Shown here one piece after another: positions 41,470 to 52,461 of a stretch of DNA of 64,000 nt; position 1 is the first letter of the stretch; each line of letters starts with the position of its first letter. Under the pieces are notes generated by a model, which saw only the letters and a list, made by a program, of their open reading frames with translations, did not search any database and was not told where the DNA came from. The position numbers and the translations under genes were made by a program. The DNA lies in the NCBI RefSeq assembly GCF_000835495.1, contig NW_015622541.1:2046001-2110000 (forward strand), given 5' to 3'. This stretch comes from Cladophialophora immunda (taxonomy: Eukaryota; Ascomycota; Eurotiomycetes; Chaetothyriales; Herpotrichiellaceae).

Positions 41470-42798
41470 TCAAACCGCCTGCTGACGCAGGAGCAATGTA
41501 GCAGCACCTTCGAAACTAGCCTTGCCTTTCCCTTTCTCCCTCTCTTTGTCCCTGGACTTTGCAGCTAGCACCTTTTCTACTTCGTTGCGCTTGCTCAGCA
41601 CACTTTTTAATGCCCCCAGCCATTTATCCAAATCTTCCTCGTCCGGAGCACAAAATCTGTACGTCTTATCATCTGTGATGATTTGGAAGCAGAAATTTTT
41701 GGACTTGCTCACGGGGTCGATCTCAGCAGCGTTGACAATCGAATGCATCGGTAAGATCTTCACGGCCGCGTATTCTGCTTCGTTCTTGTAGAACGACAGG
41801 CTGCGCGAACGTAGCACGACCCAGATCCATTTCCACCCTTTAACCCCGGTTTTGTGTGATTTCAGGATTTGTAGATGGCCTTGCCGGACAACGCGCTCTG
41901 GGTCGGTGACAGGTTCGGAGGGTAATGGTGGTTGGGGTAATTGTGCATTTCCTTTGGCTTCGACTTTGCTACTGAGTTGCTGTGATGAAGCAATCGGTGA
42001 CAAGGCCGGTTGTTGTTTACCGAGCGACGACGAGGAATTTTTCGGCAATGAACTCCCCAAGGCATCAGAGAAGTCGGAGTGTGACGTTGTGAACTGTTCG
42101 TTTCCGGAATACTCCTGAAGGTTGGAAGGGCGTCTGTGGCTGTTTGCTAGCAGTGACCCGTTCCTGGGTCTGTTCTGCGTCGCTTTCGACAGTCCTTCAG
42201 GGGAACCCGGAGCACGATGCATTTCATCCGCTGATATATCGGTAGACTCATAAGTGTTTGACAGGTCACCGGCCTTGCTCGAGAGGTGCGGAGCGGTAAG
42301 ATCCAAATCATTATCTTCGTCGGTCCTTGCTTCCAAACGGATATGCATGATCCAGTCCTCCGTGTCTGTCTCGGACATGCCTCGAAAATGATAGTTCTTC
42401 GAAGGGGAGAAAACGCCGAATACGTGCTCGGTGTGGGCTTTTCGGACGCGAGCAACAGCCGTGACTTCAGACAAGGTAATGGAAGCCTTGAGATCGGTCT
42501 CGTCGGGATTTTGGTAGACGGACAAGAGGTTGGGCCGGAGGACGAGGTAGGCCGGCTTCCATGACGGTTTCCAGGCTCCTTTGTTTTTCACCCGTCGGTG
42601 TACTTTCCCGCTCTTGATCACACGGTCAAAGCAAAAGCTCCCATTCTGATCAACCGGTGAGAATACGTCAAGACCTAAATGACCCGATTTGTAGGATTGA
42701 GAGGCGAAGGCGGTAGGCATTCGATTCGGAGAAAGATGGGGGGTGTTGAATACAGGTCGAGCAGGAGTCGACGGGCGTAGAGGAGAAGTTGCGGTCAT
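41470..42798 (-). CDS. Dual pleckstrin-homology domain protein (Opy1-like)
   Basis: A single exon of 442 residues starting MTATSPLRP; an in-frame GTG lies two codons upstream, but the ATG at 42798 is preferred. PH domain 1 spans about 61-160 (IKSGKVHRRVKNKGAWKPSWK, AYLVLRPNLLSVY, ITLSEVTAVARVRK, FGVFSPSKNYHFRG, DTEDWIMHIRLEA) and PH domain 2 about 310-405 (VRQGHLQILKSHKTGVKGWK, WIWVVLRSRSLSFYKNEAEY, ILPMHSIVNAAEID, FCFQIITDDKTYRFCAPDEEDLDKWLGAL). Both have the closing tryptophan helix and basic beta1-beta2 loop residues that could bind phosphoinositides. A serine-rich linker joins them and a lysine/glutamate helix follows. Two PH domains without a catalytic domain resemble yeast Opy1, a PI(4,5)P2 sensor that regulates Mss4; orthology is inferred. 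Confidence 0.87.
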   Translation of the reverse strand: MTATSPLRPSTPARPVFNTPHLSPNRMPTAFASQSYKSGHLGLDVFSPVDQNGSFCFDRVIKSGKVHRRVKNKGAWKPSWKPAYLVLRPNLLSVYQNPDETDLKASITLSEVTAVARVRKAHTEHVFGVFSPSKNYHFRGMSETDTEDWIMHIRLEARTDEDNDLDLTAPHLSSKAGDLSNTYESTDISADEMHRAPGSPEGLSKATQNRPRNGSLLANSHRRPSNLQEYSGNEQFTTSHSDFSDALGSSLPKNSSSSLGKQQPALSPIASSQQLSSKVEAKGNAQLPQPPLPSEPVTDPERVVRQGHLQILKSHKTGVKGWKWIWVVLRSRSLSFYKNEAEYAAVKILPMHSIVNAAEIDPVSKSKNFCFQIITDDKTYRFCAPDEEDLDKWLGALKSVLSKRNEVEKVLAAKSRDKEREKGKGKASFEGAATLLLRQQAV

Positions 42799-44298
42799 GA
42801 TCACTAGGAAGAATGATGGATGCTAGGAGAGATTTGGGCAACCATGAGAGCGCGCGCAAACTCGGCGTCACTATTATATCATTCCATGCGGTGAAGATCA
42901 ATGGCTCGTGATGCAGAACATAGGCCGCCGCGTGCGGTGGGTTGGTGGTGGGTTGCGGCTGCAGGAACGCGGGGAAAAGGGTCTTTCGAGGCCTAGTGAG
43001 CCTGACAACCGCTGGGCAGGCTCAAACAAGGTGTTTCAAAACAACATGATTGAACTTTGATCGATTGGGATGAATTCAAAGCAGGTCGGCAGGCCACCAT
43101 GAAGGTGAAGTCTTGAAACCGAGTCGCAAGATGAAGTGGTTGCAGGGTTGGGGTGGTTGGTCGCCACTTGTTTATGCGGGAGGTAATTCGGTGTCAACGT
43201 CAACAACTCCTCGCTTGCTCTGTGGCGAATTGAGGCTGGGTGGGAAGATCGAGGTGGACGAGCAGTTGGCAGCCGGGGAGGATCGGCCTTGTGAAACTGG
43301 CGAGCCTAGCGACTGATACTGGCGCCGCAAGAGGTACGAGTAACTCTTAGGCTGCGCCCACCGAGCCTTGGCCCCTGGCAATGATCCGCTTAGGTGTCGG
43401 CCTGCTGTTGGGGGCAACCTAAAAGCCTCCTTTTCCCTCTCGGCAGGGGGGGCAACTCTGAGTCGACCGCCCAACCCTGCCTATTGGTGAGTATATTTGG
43501 GCGCAACATTTGGCCACGCTGGAGTCTCAGGAGCATTTGACAAAAAAAATAATGGAAAAGGAGAGGCACCGCGGGTGGTAATATTGTCTATTCTCAGTCA
43601 TCAGGGTGTCTTGTGACTGCCGGTCGCATATATCTTGGATGGTGCATCTTTGCGAGGGATTCTTCCGGTTGAGACACGGTATCGACGTGATACTCTCACA
43701 TAGTGATTCCAAGTGATGTGTGGCCTGTAGTGCTGATGGGAAATGAGTTGACTATATCGCTGCCACTGCAGCTATCACCAGCTGCTATACGGAGTGGTCG
43801 GTAGCAGGTGTCTTGGCAGCTACGCAACCTCAGTGGCTCCTCAGTGGCCCATCTGCCTCCGGTAGTGGTTTCTGGTCCCTGGAGGCCGTCGTGCTGTGTG
43901 GATCACCAGCGTCTGCACCTTCGAGCCAAAAGTCCTTTTCTCCTCTCCCAACGTCCATGGAAGAGCCATATCTGTCCTCATACTTTGTTGAATCAACCCA
44001 GTGAGCCCATTATGTTGCTTTGGTATCGCTCAAGATAATCCTATTGCGCCAATCCGTCCAGTCCTGAGCTTCTCCTGGTCCCCTGCGCGCTCATCCCTAT
44101 CTGCTCCGTGTCCGACCCTACACGTCCCAAACCTTCGCCGCCTGCGAAACGAGGCAACTGGAAATCGATCCAGCACCAAATACACGAACCCGATTGACGT
44201 CCCTAAGTCGCCCTTCGATGACGATTGTATGTCCGCGAGATAAAAGTTTGGAAGCAGCGCGGAAAGCCCTCCTCCGTCCGGGGTAGAAGTCCTTAATA
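42799..44298. other. Divergent region between dual-PH and mannosyltransferase genes
   Basis: 1.5 kb that must hold both promoters. No gene supported; open frames in 43808-44243 are short and proline/serine-rich, probably leader. A TACGGAGT motif occurs near 43788. Confidence 0.45.
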
Positions 44299-45928
44299 AT
44301 GGGGTTTGCACAGCGCCTGTATAAACGCCTACCTGCACTTTACACGTCGCCTGCAGTAGACGACTACAAGCATGAAAAGCCAAAGACACTCTCGAGATTA
44401 TCCTTCTTTCGCAGGCGAATCAGGCTAAAAGGCAACTCGTCCATATCCATCCCATTGGGCTTCCTGCTCCTTTTTCCGAGCTTGGTGGTCTTAATCATCC
44501 TCATTCTTGTCATAAAACATCCTAGCTCTCCGGGACGAATATTGGTTCCGGCTGGCACTCCTCCCTCAATACGGTATGCTGCATTAATCCTCATCATGTC
44601 CTCCTGTATCTTCGTTCTAACGCCTCGGCAGAAAAATAAGTGAAAAGCACGATCGAGTATTTGCGACGGGATGCCTGAACCCGGAAGACGCTGCGAAGCA
44701 GCCACGTGCCAACGCGGCTTTTGTTGTCCTTGCCCGGAATAAGGAGCTGGAAGGAGTCATTCAATCAATCAAGAGCATCGAAAGACATTTCAATCGATGG
44801 TTTCACTATCCTTATGTTTTTCTCAATGACGGAGAATTTGAGCAGGATTTCAAAGACACCGTCACCAACTACACAAGTTCCCCCGTGGAATTTGGCAAGA
44901 TTGATCCTTCGATGTGGGGATATCCGGACTGGGTTGATCATGAAGTCGCAAAAGAGGGAATTCGCAAGCAAGGGGACGCCGCAATCATGTATGGCGGCAT
45001 GGAGAGCTACCATCACATGTGTCGATTCTACTCGGGATTCTTCTACAAACACGAGCTGTTGGACAAGTACGAATGGTACTGGCGCCTGGAACCCGAAATC
45101 AAATACTTCTGCGACATCACCTACGATCCTTTCATCGAAATGGCAAGGGCCAACAAAACCTATGGTTTCACCATCGCTGTCAAGGAATTGAAGGAAACAG
45201 TGCCAAACATCTTTCGTTATGCCTCAGCTTACAAGCGTAAGCACAATATCCAGTCTCAAGGTCTCTGGGAGATGTTCATCGAGCCTCAACCTGAAAAGGA
45301 AGCTACCGCAGACGACAGACGAGCCAAAACATTGCCGAACGAGATTCTCCAGACTGAGCCCGGCCATCAAAACATCGAGGACATCGACGGCGAAGCGATG
45401 GAGGGGGAGAAATACAACATGTGCCATTTCTGGAGCAATTTCGAGATCGCGCGCTTGGACTGGTTCAGAAGCAAAGAGTACAATGACTTCTTCGAGATGA
45501 TGGACCGAAGTGGAGGATTCTGGATGGAAAGGGTAAGTTTGTTCATAACTACCTCGTCAACTATAGATGAACTAACTCTGTCTCAGTGGGGAGATGCCCC
45601 GATCCACTCCCTTGCGGCGGGAGCGCTCCTGGCGCCTCGCGACATCCACTACTTTCGCGATTTTGGCTATCGCCATACGACCATCCAGCACTGTCCTGCG
45701 AATGCTCCAGCTCGACAGTTGCCGAGGATTCCCTGGCTGGAGAAAACCACCGAGGATGAGAAGGAACGACAGGAAGAAGACGAGTACTGGGCTACCCCGG
45801 ATCCACCTAAAGAAAACGGTGTTGGATGTCGGTGCCGATGTGACACTGACATCCGAGACGTGGAAGGAAAAGAAGGCAGCTGTCTCGCTGAATGGGTAGA
45901 AGTAGCCGGTGGTTGGGCTTCTCCTTGA
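44299..45928 (+). CDS. ktr4: GT15 alpha-1,2-mannosyltransferase (Ktr4-type)
   Basis: Exons 44299-44573, 44632-45532 and 45587-45928 give 505 residues. It is a type II Golgi membrane protein: a short basic cytosolic tail, one membrane anchor at about 51-73, a stem, then the GT15 catalytic domain. Conserved blocks include RANAAFVVLARNKEL, HYPYVFLNDGEF, YHHMCRFYSGFF, YWRLEPEIKYFCDI (metal/donor site), YNMCHFWSNFEIARLDWFRS, which holds the glutamate equivalent to the Kre2 catalytic Glu, and DIHYFRDFGYRHTTIQHCP. A lysine/aspartate-rich insert before the YNMCHFW motif and the ending with a CRCRC motif point to the Ktr4 branch. The enzyme adds alpha-1,2-mannose from GDP-mannose to N- and O-glycans or cell-wall galactomannan. 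Confidence 0.91.
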
Positions 45929-47078
45929 CCGGGAAAGCTGGGGGACGTCACGCAGACGGAACTGGTAGAGCAAGATGTTTGATTATTGCATGTCAGCCTG
46001 GCGTTGGTGTCCTTTGGAGCAATTTGAGACGCACCATTTTGGCGTCGGGACAGCACGGACTGTGCCGTGCAAGGAATATCAGAAAGAGGCTTGGATTCAG
46101 AGGCACACTGTCTGGGTTTGTTCTCAAGAATACAGAACATATTACCTCCCGCATCTGAAGAAGCGGAGTGATGCAACAAGGAAGGAAGAGCTGAAGAAAT
46201 GAGGGAGACGGGGCGATCCAAGGGGGAAAGCCGGCTCTCGAAGAGGTACTGGCTAACGAGGCTGTTGGCACTGAGGGATCGATGGCATGCCGGTGCTGAT
46301 GCTGACGGCACAGCGGGTGTCACGAGTTGCATTGGGGCCTGGGGCCATTCTATAATTGGTTTAGGTTGGGCAAAGGGGAAGAACCCATCCATATACCCCA
46401 TGGGATTGAAGTGTATGGTTGGGCTTGTGTGAATACAAAATATACCACTTGAGCATGTCTTCCCACGAGGGACGATCCAAATAGACACGGCGAGGCTGGA
46501 GCCTAGCCTTGCTTATCAAAGGTGGAGCCCGCAGAAAGGCACCAGAGGCATCTACGGACGGGCAAAACGGGCAAAGCATGGCGTGGTGGAGGGGCAGGAA
46601 CCAAGGAGCCCGGCATGCATGGGCGCGCGTCTGCGGGGTTCCTGCTTTGGGTCTTGCCCATTGCCTTGCATCAACCATCAACCTTTGCTGAACTGTTTGG
46701 TGCCTAACTGCCTCTCGACCTTCCTCAACTCTGTCTCTTCGTCGCTCGTCCAGTCCTTCAGACTTATTCTATCTTCTTGCAATCCTGGACTCTCTCTGCA
46801 ACGCTCTCATGTGCCCAGGCTGATGACCGTACACTGCCTGGACCGGACTCGTCTCATTGCCCACGCAGAACCACTTGGTTTCGGATCTCATTTGTTGAAC
46901 CACAGAACTGCACGACCCAAACCACCGGAAGTCGCAACACTGTTGAGACCACCAGGAAGGTGTCTAGTGCCATTTCCATATCTAATAGTAGGTTCACTTT
47001 CAAGCATCGTTCCGTTCTCCATCGCCTACATCGGGGAGTGATATCCCTGTCGTCACCTGTGGGCTCGCTCAGCACAAT
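45929..47078. other. Intergenic and leader of the 838-residue membrane-protein gene
   Basis: 1.15 kb without a supportable gene. The right part (46690-47070) is pyrimidine-rich and leader-like; frames there are low-complexity. Confidence 0.45.
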
Positions 47079-49595
47079 ATGACTGACACGTTTGAGCACA
47101 ACCACAGCAAGACTGGTCGAGACGAAGTGGAAACCCTTCCTAGCCCTGAAGGCACCGGTTCACGCCACTTCGACCTTAGATATCCAGAAATCCCCCTGCA
47201 TCTCTCACTTGACTCTCTGCTCGCGCATTCCTCGTCGTCCTCCTCTTCCAATTCCTCATCTACCAACTGCACCATGCAGCCGTCTGAGCCTGACCAAAGC
47301 TCGCTAGATGATAGCTGGGCCTCGCTCGCGGACGTTGAATCCTCCAACGAAGACGACCTGCAATCCGAAAATACCGACGTGGGATCTCTCCTCGACGTCC
47401 ATAGCTCCGATGATATTCAAAGTGTCTCTGACGGAGTCCATATCCATGATGTTGCATCATCAGACGAGGAGGGCCTTGAGGACACTCTGACGGAAGAACT
47501 AGACCACAGACCAGCTATAAATCCTATGGCCGAGCGAGAATTCATCTACCCCCTTCCGCACCCTCCGCTTCCCGAAACAGCCTACGCGGAACAAGAATTC
47601 GCAGAAGACGGACACAGCCCCATCGTCACCTATACAACCAGCCGACCTCTCTCAGAGGAAGAGGCCCGAAGACTACCTCGTCATGGTCTTGGCGAAAGCG
47701 ACGTCTCGAGATGCTTCAGTGTTATTCGAATGCCTGTATCAGAAAGTGGTCTAGACTTGGACGTCCACAACTATTTTAAGGTTCTTTTACTGGGGCAACA
47801 TGTTGAACAGTTCAGGCCAGAACTCCAACGAAAGCTCGGCGACGTCTTAGTATCACGGCCAGTGACTTCTCGCAATGTCAGTCCAACATCTGTTTCGAGG
47901 TACCATCTGGTACCAAACACATTCGGGCCTGGAGCAGAACCAGATTTTGCAGACCTTGTTGCAATCGACAAATTGATTGACTTTGATTGCTATGATCTGG
48001 TCCGGTCATCTAGTGGTCCCGGTCAACAGGAAAAATTGGTCCTTCGAAACAGTCAAACACGCACAGAAATAGTTTCAAAGCGGAGTGGCTTCAGATTTGT
48101 TGTCGGCAACCCTCGTTGGAGTCTTCCGGATCTCGCGATCATCTGCGTTCACCTCGATGACGAGGGCAACATGAACAGTGACAGTTGCCAGATGATTTCC
48201 TTTGCGGAAAGACAGGGCATACCTAAGATTCTGATCCGGATGGATCGGGCCTGGGACGGCGACTATCGAGGCAGGGTGACCTCTGATTCTCTACACGAAT
48301 GCATTGAAACACAACGTCTGCTGCCACCACAGCTGCGGCAGCACAAGCTCTCGCCAAAGCTACCTCTGGATATGGCGGCTTTCTTGAACTTGGATGCGAC
48401 TGTCCTCAACCAGCACATTGCGTATGCTGTCTTGAGCGCTGAGCGCGCGCGTACTAGCGAGGTCGATGGCTTGGATTTCTTGTCGAAAGAGACTAGCGAG
48501 AAGCCCTCGCGCAAGTCCAGCCTTCTCCCCCCAGTTAATACTTCACTCATTAAGAATCTCTTCCTCGTCCTTTGGATTGTCGGTGTGTATGGTTTTCTGG
48601 GACTCCGCTTATGGCCGATATTGTCGGACCGAGTCGCAGGCGCAACTTCCGGCGACATAATTGCCAACATCACCGCTCAGGAGCAAGCTCAATCAACGGC
48701 AACAGAGCCACCTACGTCGACATTTGCAACTTCTACTCACACTCCTAGAGATGAAGTCCAGGTTGCTCAACAACTGCTTGATATCAGTTCGATTAATGCT
48801 ATCCCTGCTGTTGCGGATGACGCACTTCATTTTCAAGTTAGTATCGCGGCCGAAGGCCAATTGCTGGTCAGACTACCCAAGGTTGCCCTGAGTCGCAAGA
48901 AGCGGTCCCCGCTATCTGTTGAGCTGAAGCGGAAAAACCAGGCTGTTCCTGTGTCCGTACAGGAACTCTTTGAGGGGGTTTTCAGTGTCCACTTACAACC
49001 AAATGATGCTTATGGCGATATTGAAGTCAACCTGACCATGAGCAAACCTCGACTCAGTGAGAAGCTCACTGTCTCCTTTGGGGACCGATCAACTTCTGAA
49101 ATCCAGCACCTCAAGGAACTCTTGAACATGCTGAGTGAACATGTTCTTGATACGGCGAGCAGTGTTTCATTTTCTTGGAAGGGAGTGCGAGAACGATTAC
49201 TCATGAATGGTTTCGGTTCGTTTCCGAGGGTTGCCACGGAGGGAATATACAGTGGAAAGTCGCTCAACGCAACATGGCACCTCTTGGGCATATCGGCGCT
49301 TTCCGATCTCCACTCCAGGTTGAGAAGAGAAACACAGACTTTGCACGAGGAAATGGTTCGTATCGCCCAAGGCTACGCTGCGCCAGGAAATAAATTCGGC
49401 GACACACTCTCCAACAGACTCTCCAATGCTCGCTCGCGCCTGTTTTCTATGGCCGAGGCTGTTAATGTACTGCGATTTTCGCCCAGCTTTGATAAGACGG
49501 CGGTCCTTCATCAGCTGTCTGCTGCACAAGGGAGGGCGAAGCAGATTATGACGAAGGCAACAAGGAAAATTAGAGCACGGAAGGCACAGGCCTGA
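47079..49595 (+). CDS. Uncharacterised 838-residue single-pass membrane protein
   Basis: A single exon of 838 residues with an ATG context matching the frame's first ATG. I do not recognise the family. Residues 1-210 are acidic and disordered with a serine run. Residues about 230-400 look like an alpha/beta domain: a hydrophobic strand FKVLLLG (233-239), another strand LAIICVHLDD (352-361) and a strand IPKILIRMDRAW (381-392), an order reminiscent of small-GTPase folds but without a GxxxxGK[ST] P-loop. One strongly hydrophobic membrane segment lies at about 490-515. The C-terminal 300 residues start with a beta-rich stretch (LHFQVSIAAEGQLLVRL, GVFSVHLQPNDAYGDIEVNLTM) and end in basic helices. 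Orientation and organelle cannot be decided. Length, lack of introns and even codon use support a real gene. Confidence 0.85.
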   Translation: MTDTFEHNHSKTGRDEVETLPSPEGTGSRHFDLRYPEIPLHLSLDSLLAHSSSSSSSNSSSTNCTMQPSEPDQSSLDDSWASLADVESSNEDDLQSENTDVGSLLDVHSSDDIQSVSDGVHIHDVASSDEEGLEDTLTEELDHRPAINPMAEREFIYPLPHPPLPETAYAEQEFAEDGHSPIVTYTTSRPLSEEEARRLPRHGLGESDVSRCFSVIRMPVSESGLDLDVHNYFKVLLLGQHVEQFRPELQRKLGDVLVSRPVTSRNVSPTSVSRYHLVPNTFGPGAEPDFADLVAIDKLIDFDCYDLVRSSSGPGQQEKLVLRNSQTRTEIVSKRSGFRFVVGNPRWSLPDLAIICVHLDDEGNMNSDSCQMISFAERQGIPKILIRMDRAWDGDYRGRVTSDSLHECIETQRLLPPQLRQHKLSPKLPLDMAAFLNLDATVLNQHIAYAVLSAERARTSEVDGLDFLSKETSEKPSRKSSLLPPVNTSLIKNLFLVLWIVGVYGFLGLRLWPILSDRVAGATSGDIIANITAQEQAQSTATEPPTSTFATSTHTPRDEVQVAQQLLDISSINAIPAVADDALHFQVSIAAEGQLLVRLPKVALSRKKRSPLSVELKRKNQAVPVSVQELFEGVFSVHLQPNDAYGDIEVNLTMSKPRLSEKLTVSFGDRSTSEIQHLKELLNMLSEHVLDTASSVSFSWKGVRERLLMNGFGSFPRVATEGIYSGKSLNATWHLLGISALSDLHSRLRRETQTLHEEMVRIAQGYAAPGNKFGDTLSNRLSNARSRLFSMAEAVNVLRFSPSFDKTAVLHQLSAAQGRAKQIMTKATRKIRARKAQA

Positions 49596-50382
49596 GTCCG
49601 GATTGTGGTGTGCAGTACAGACCATGACGGGTGAGGTTTGAAGAATATCCATTTTTGCATGCGTGGAACGAGCACTAGAGAGCCTCCAGGGTCAGTTTAA
49701 GGCGTTGGGTAGGCGACGAGGGGCTGGCTTCTCTGGGCGAGGATGTCACAGGTTGAGGGACGATGTGCTGTTTATGAGAAATGATGTATACCCACAGGGA
49801 ATCAGCGTTGAGAATATTTGTCTTCAGCAGACACATTGAATGAGCCAGCCATTATTGAACTCACTGTTTGATGTTTGCTCTCGCCGTACTCGATATATGT
49901 CCTCGGGACACAGCCTCGTGGACAAGGCTGGCTGGTGTTACTATTTCCAGGTCATGCCAAAATGGACTGAGGTCTAACCCATATAGGAAAGGTCGTGTTT
50001 GGCCCGGTCAGAGCCTTGTTTCGGACCTTTCGTTGCCCTAGAACCACCACCACCACCACCTGCTGCTCCTCCACTCGCTGAGGTCTCATCTTCGTTTCCA
50101 AGACATCGTTACTCTTTTCTTGTCATTCTCTCATCTAACCGCGTCCCTCATTATCGTCCAGCAACTACGTCGGTCGTTTTTTTCCACCTCCGTATCCATC
50201 GCCTTTTCCTCTCGTTCCTGTCAATTAGCCCCTTGCAACGACTCGCACCCACCACGAAATCCTCACTCCGCTGATTGCTCGTGAGAAAAACACATCCGAT
50301 TCCGGCCTTTGTACCTGGTATTCAGCGTCGCGTTATCTCAAAAGCCCCTTGAACTTGCCCTCTTAAGGGCAACTAGCCCAAC
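49596..50382. other. Intergenic with CHS7 leader
   Basis: No gene supported. Contains a (CCA)n patch at 50041-50062 and C/T-rich leader sequence towards the CHS7 start. Confidence 0.45.
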
Positions 50383-51710
50383 ATGGGCTTCGGTTCCTTC
50401 GACTCGATCTGCAGACAGTCTGCGCTCCCTCTTTGTTACATCTTGGGTCCTCCCGCCGAGTTCACAACAGCCAAAAATCCTGTCCTGTTGCCAGGATGCA
50501 GTGCACGATCCATCGAACTCGCCAACACGATCATCTTCCAAGCCGCCACCGACTTCGCCCACATTGCAGCCCTCTCCATGACCGCCATTATGATCCTCCA
50601 TGTTCGGTCCAAATTCACAGCAGTCGGGAGGAAAGAGATCTTGACATTCTTTTACATATACAGCCTGTTGACCATCATTAGCCTGGTGCTGGACGCAGGT
50701 GTGATTCAGGCAACAAGTGGGAGTGCCTATCCGTGGTTCGTGGCGGTGCAGAATGGTCTTGCGACTGCACTCTGCACGAGTCTGTTGATCAATGGCTTTG
50801 TTGGGTTTCAGCTTTACGAGGATGGAACCACACTCTCGGTTTGGCTGCTGCGACTCAGCAGTCTAATCATGTTCTTCATCAGCTTTGCGGTCAGTCTGCT
50901 CACTTTCAAAGGCTGGGCTGGCTTGTCGCCGACTAACACGACGGGCCTCTTTGTCGTTCTGTATGTCATCAACGCCATCTTCCTTGCGGTATACTTTGTC
51001 ATGCAGGTCATCCTTGTTGTCAACACTTTGCAGGACCGGTGGCCGTTAGGTGATCTCGCTTTCGGGTCATTTTTCTTCGTCATTGGCCAAGTCATTCTAT
51101 ATGTGTTTGGTAAGAGGATCTGCGAGGGAGTCAGCCACTATCTGGACGGCTTGTTTTTTGCCACGGTGTGCAATCTATTGGCAGTCATGATGGTGTACAA
51201 GGTAAGTCATCCGCAAACCTATGTTGGATTGCTCATATGTGCTAACGCGAACTTCAGTATTGGGACAGCATCACCAAAGAAGATCTCGAGTTCAGTGTCG
51301 GCACAAAGCAGGGCCACTGGGAGGTCAAAGAAGCACTGCTCGACCCTTCGAATGAAGATTATCGAGCTAGTTTTTATGGAGGTGGAAATGCCCCCACCGG
51401 GAGAGAGTCAGTGTACGATGCTAGCAGTATGAGCATGGACTATGCGCCACAAGTGCCGGCTCACTTCCATCAACATCCGTCGATTAGCCAGCAATATGGC
51501 AGCCAACAGTCTCACAGCCAGAGTCACCAATACTCCTCGAGCCGAGATCGGTTGTCTGCGTATGGACATCTAACTGAAGGAAGACAAAGCTATGGAGATA
51601 TAAGAAGACAACTGCCGAGTTATGAGGATTACTCGGATTCACAAACGCAACCTTCAGGGTTGAGGAGTCGTGACGGTGCACGGGAGAGGGAAAGAGAGTA
51701 CGCCTACTGA
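50383..51710 (+). CDS. chs7: Chitin synthase export chaperone Chs7
   Basis: Exons 50383-51201 and 51258-51710 give 423 residues. The first 273 residues are the Chs7 membrane part: the N-terminal MGFGSFDSICRQSALPLC followed by about seven membrane helices (for example LTFFYIYSLLTIISLVLDAG, WLLRLSSLIMFFISFAV, LFVVLYVINAIFLAVYFVM, SFFFVIGQVILYVFG). The second exon opens with YWDSITKEDLEF, typical of the family, and adds a tail rich in serine, glutamine, histidine and arginine. Chs7 sits in the ER and is needed for folding and export of class IV chitin synthase (Chs3). The tail makes this protein about 80-100 residues longer than yeast Chs7 (316), mostly by low-complexity sequence. Confidence 0.93.
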
Positions 51711-52461
51711 CCGGAAGTTACAGTTAGATGGTTCGACTGGCAGTAAACGAAGCGGTTACTGCCTTGGTTCTTTCGGTTGCGGGCGCATATTTCATCAGCA
51801 TTACCGTGCCACAGGAGGTCGATGGTCTGCCATGCGCAGAAGGAGTTTGACCCCCCCAAAAAACATATAATAAATGGCCGGTTTTCGCGGCATGGCTCTA
51901 ATGAGGTGATCTAGACGTGGACGGCGGGCCACCGGGCATGATGGCAACATGGCGGGAATCAATGCAGGGTGGTTTTGTAGCATAAGTCACAGGGAGGCAT
52001 GGCAAATAACGACTCTATATATGTAGGATTTTTGTAATCTGCACAACCCGTTCAAGCCCGAGCGAGAGGCGCTTGTCGTCTGATTCCCCCAATCTGTTAC
52101 CGATAGTTGGCTGGTTTCGTCGCTGTGCCCGCTACGTATTGGGGCTACGGCTCGTTCGAGATATGGTATCGTGTCTCACGCGTTTGAAATGCGGTAATGC
52201 AATGCTTTGGTCACTGTGGAGTACTCCGTACCATAGGTACAGCTTTCCCTATATGACCACGCGCTGGGCTCTCTGTCTCGTCTCTGTCTTCCGCTCCGGT
52301 CTGTCGGTCCATTTTCAACGCCACTTCCCTTCTCTCTGCCTCGTCCTCCCTCTCAAGGCACGGCTGTGTTCGCCTCAGTCCAGCCCGGCCCATGCCATCC
52401 TCCCTCGCGCGGTGACCTCCCCTTCACCTCCCTTTCCGGCTCCCGCAGGGCACCAGGGGCG
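51711..52461. other. Convergent 3' region
   Basis: Between CHS7 (+) and the metallo-beta-lactamase-fold gene (-). No gene supported; one TACTCCGTA-type motif near 52221. Confidence 0.45.
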
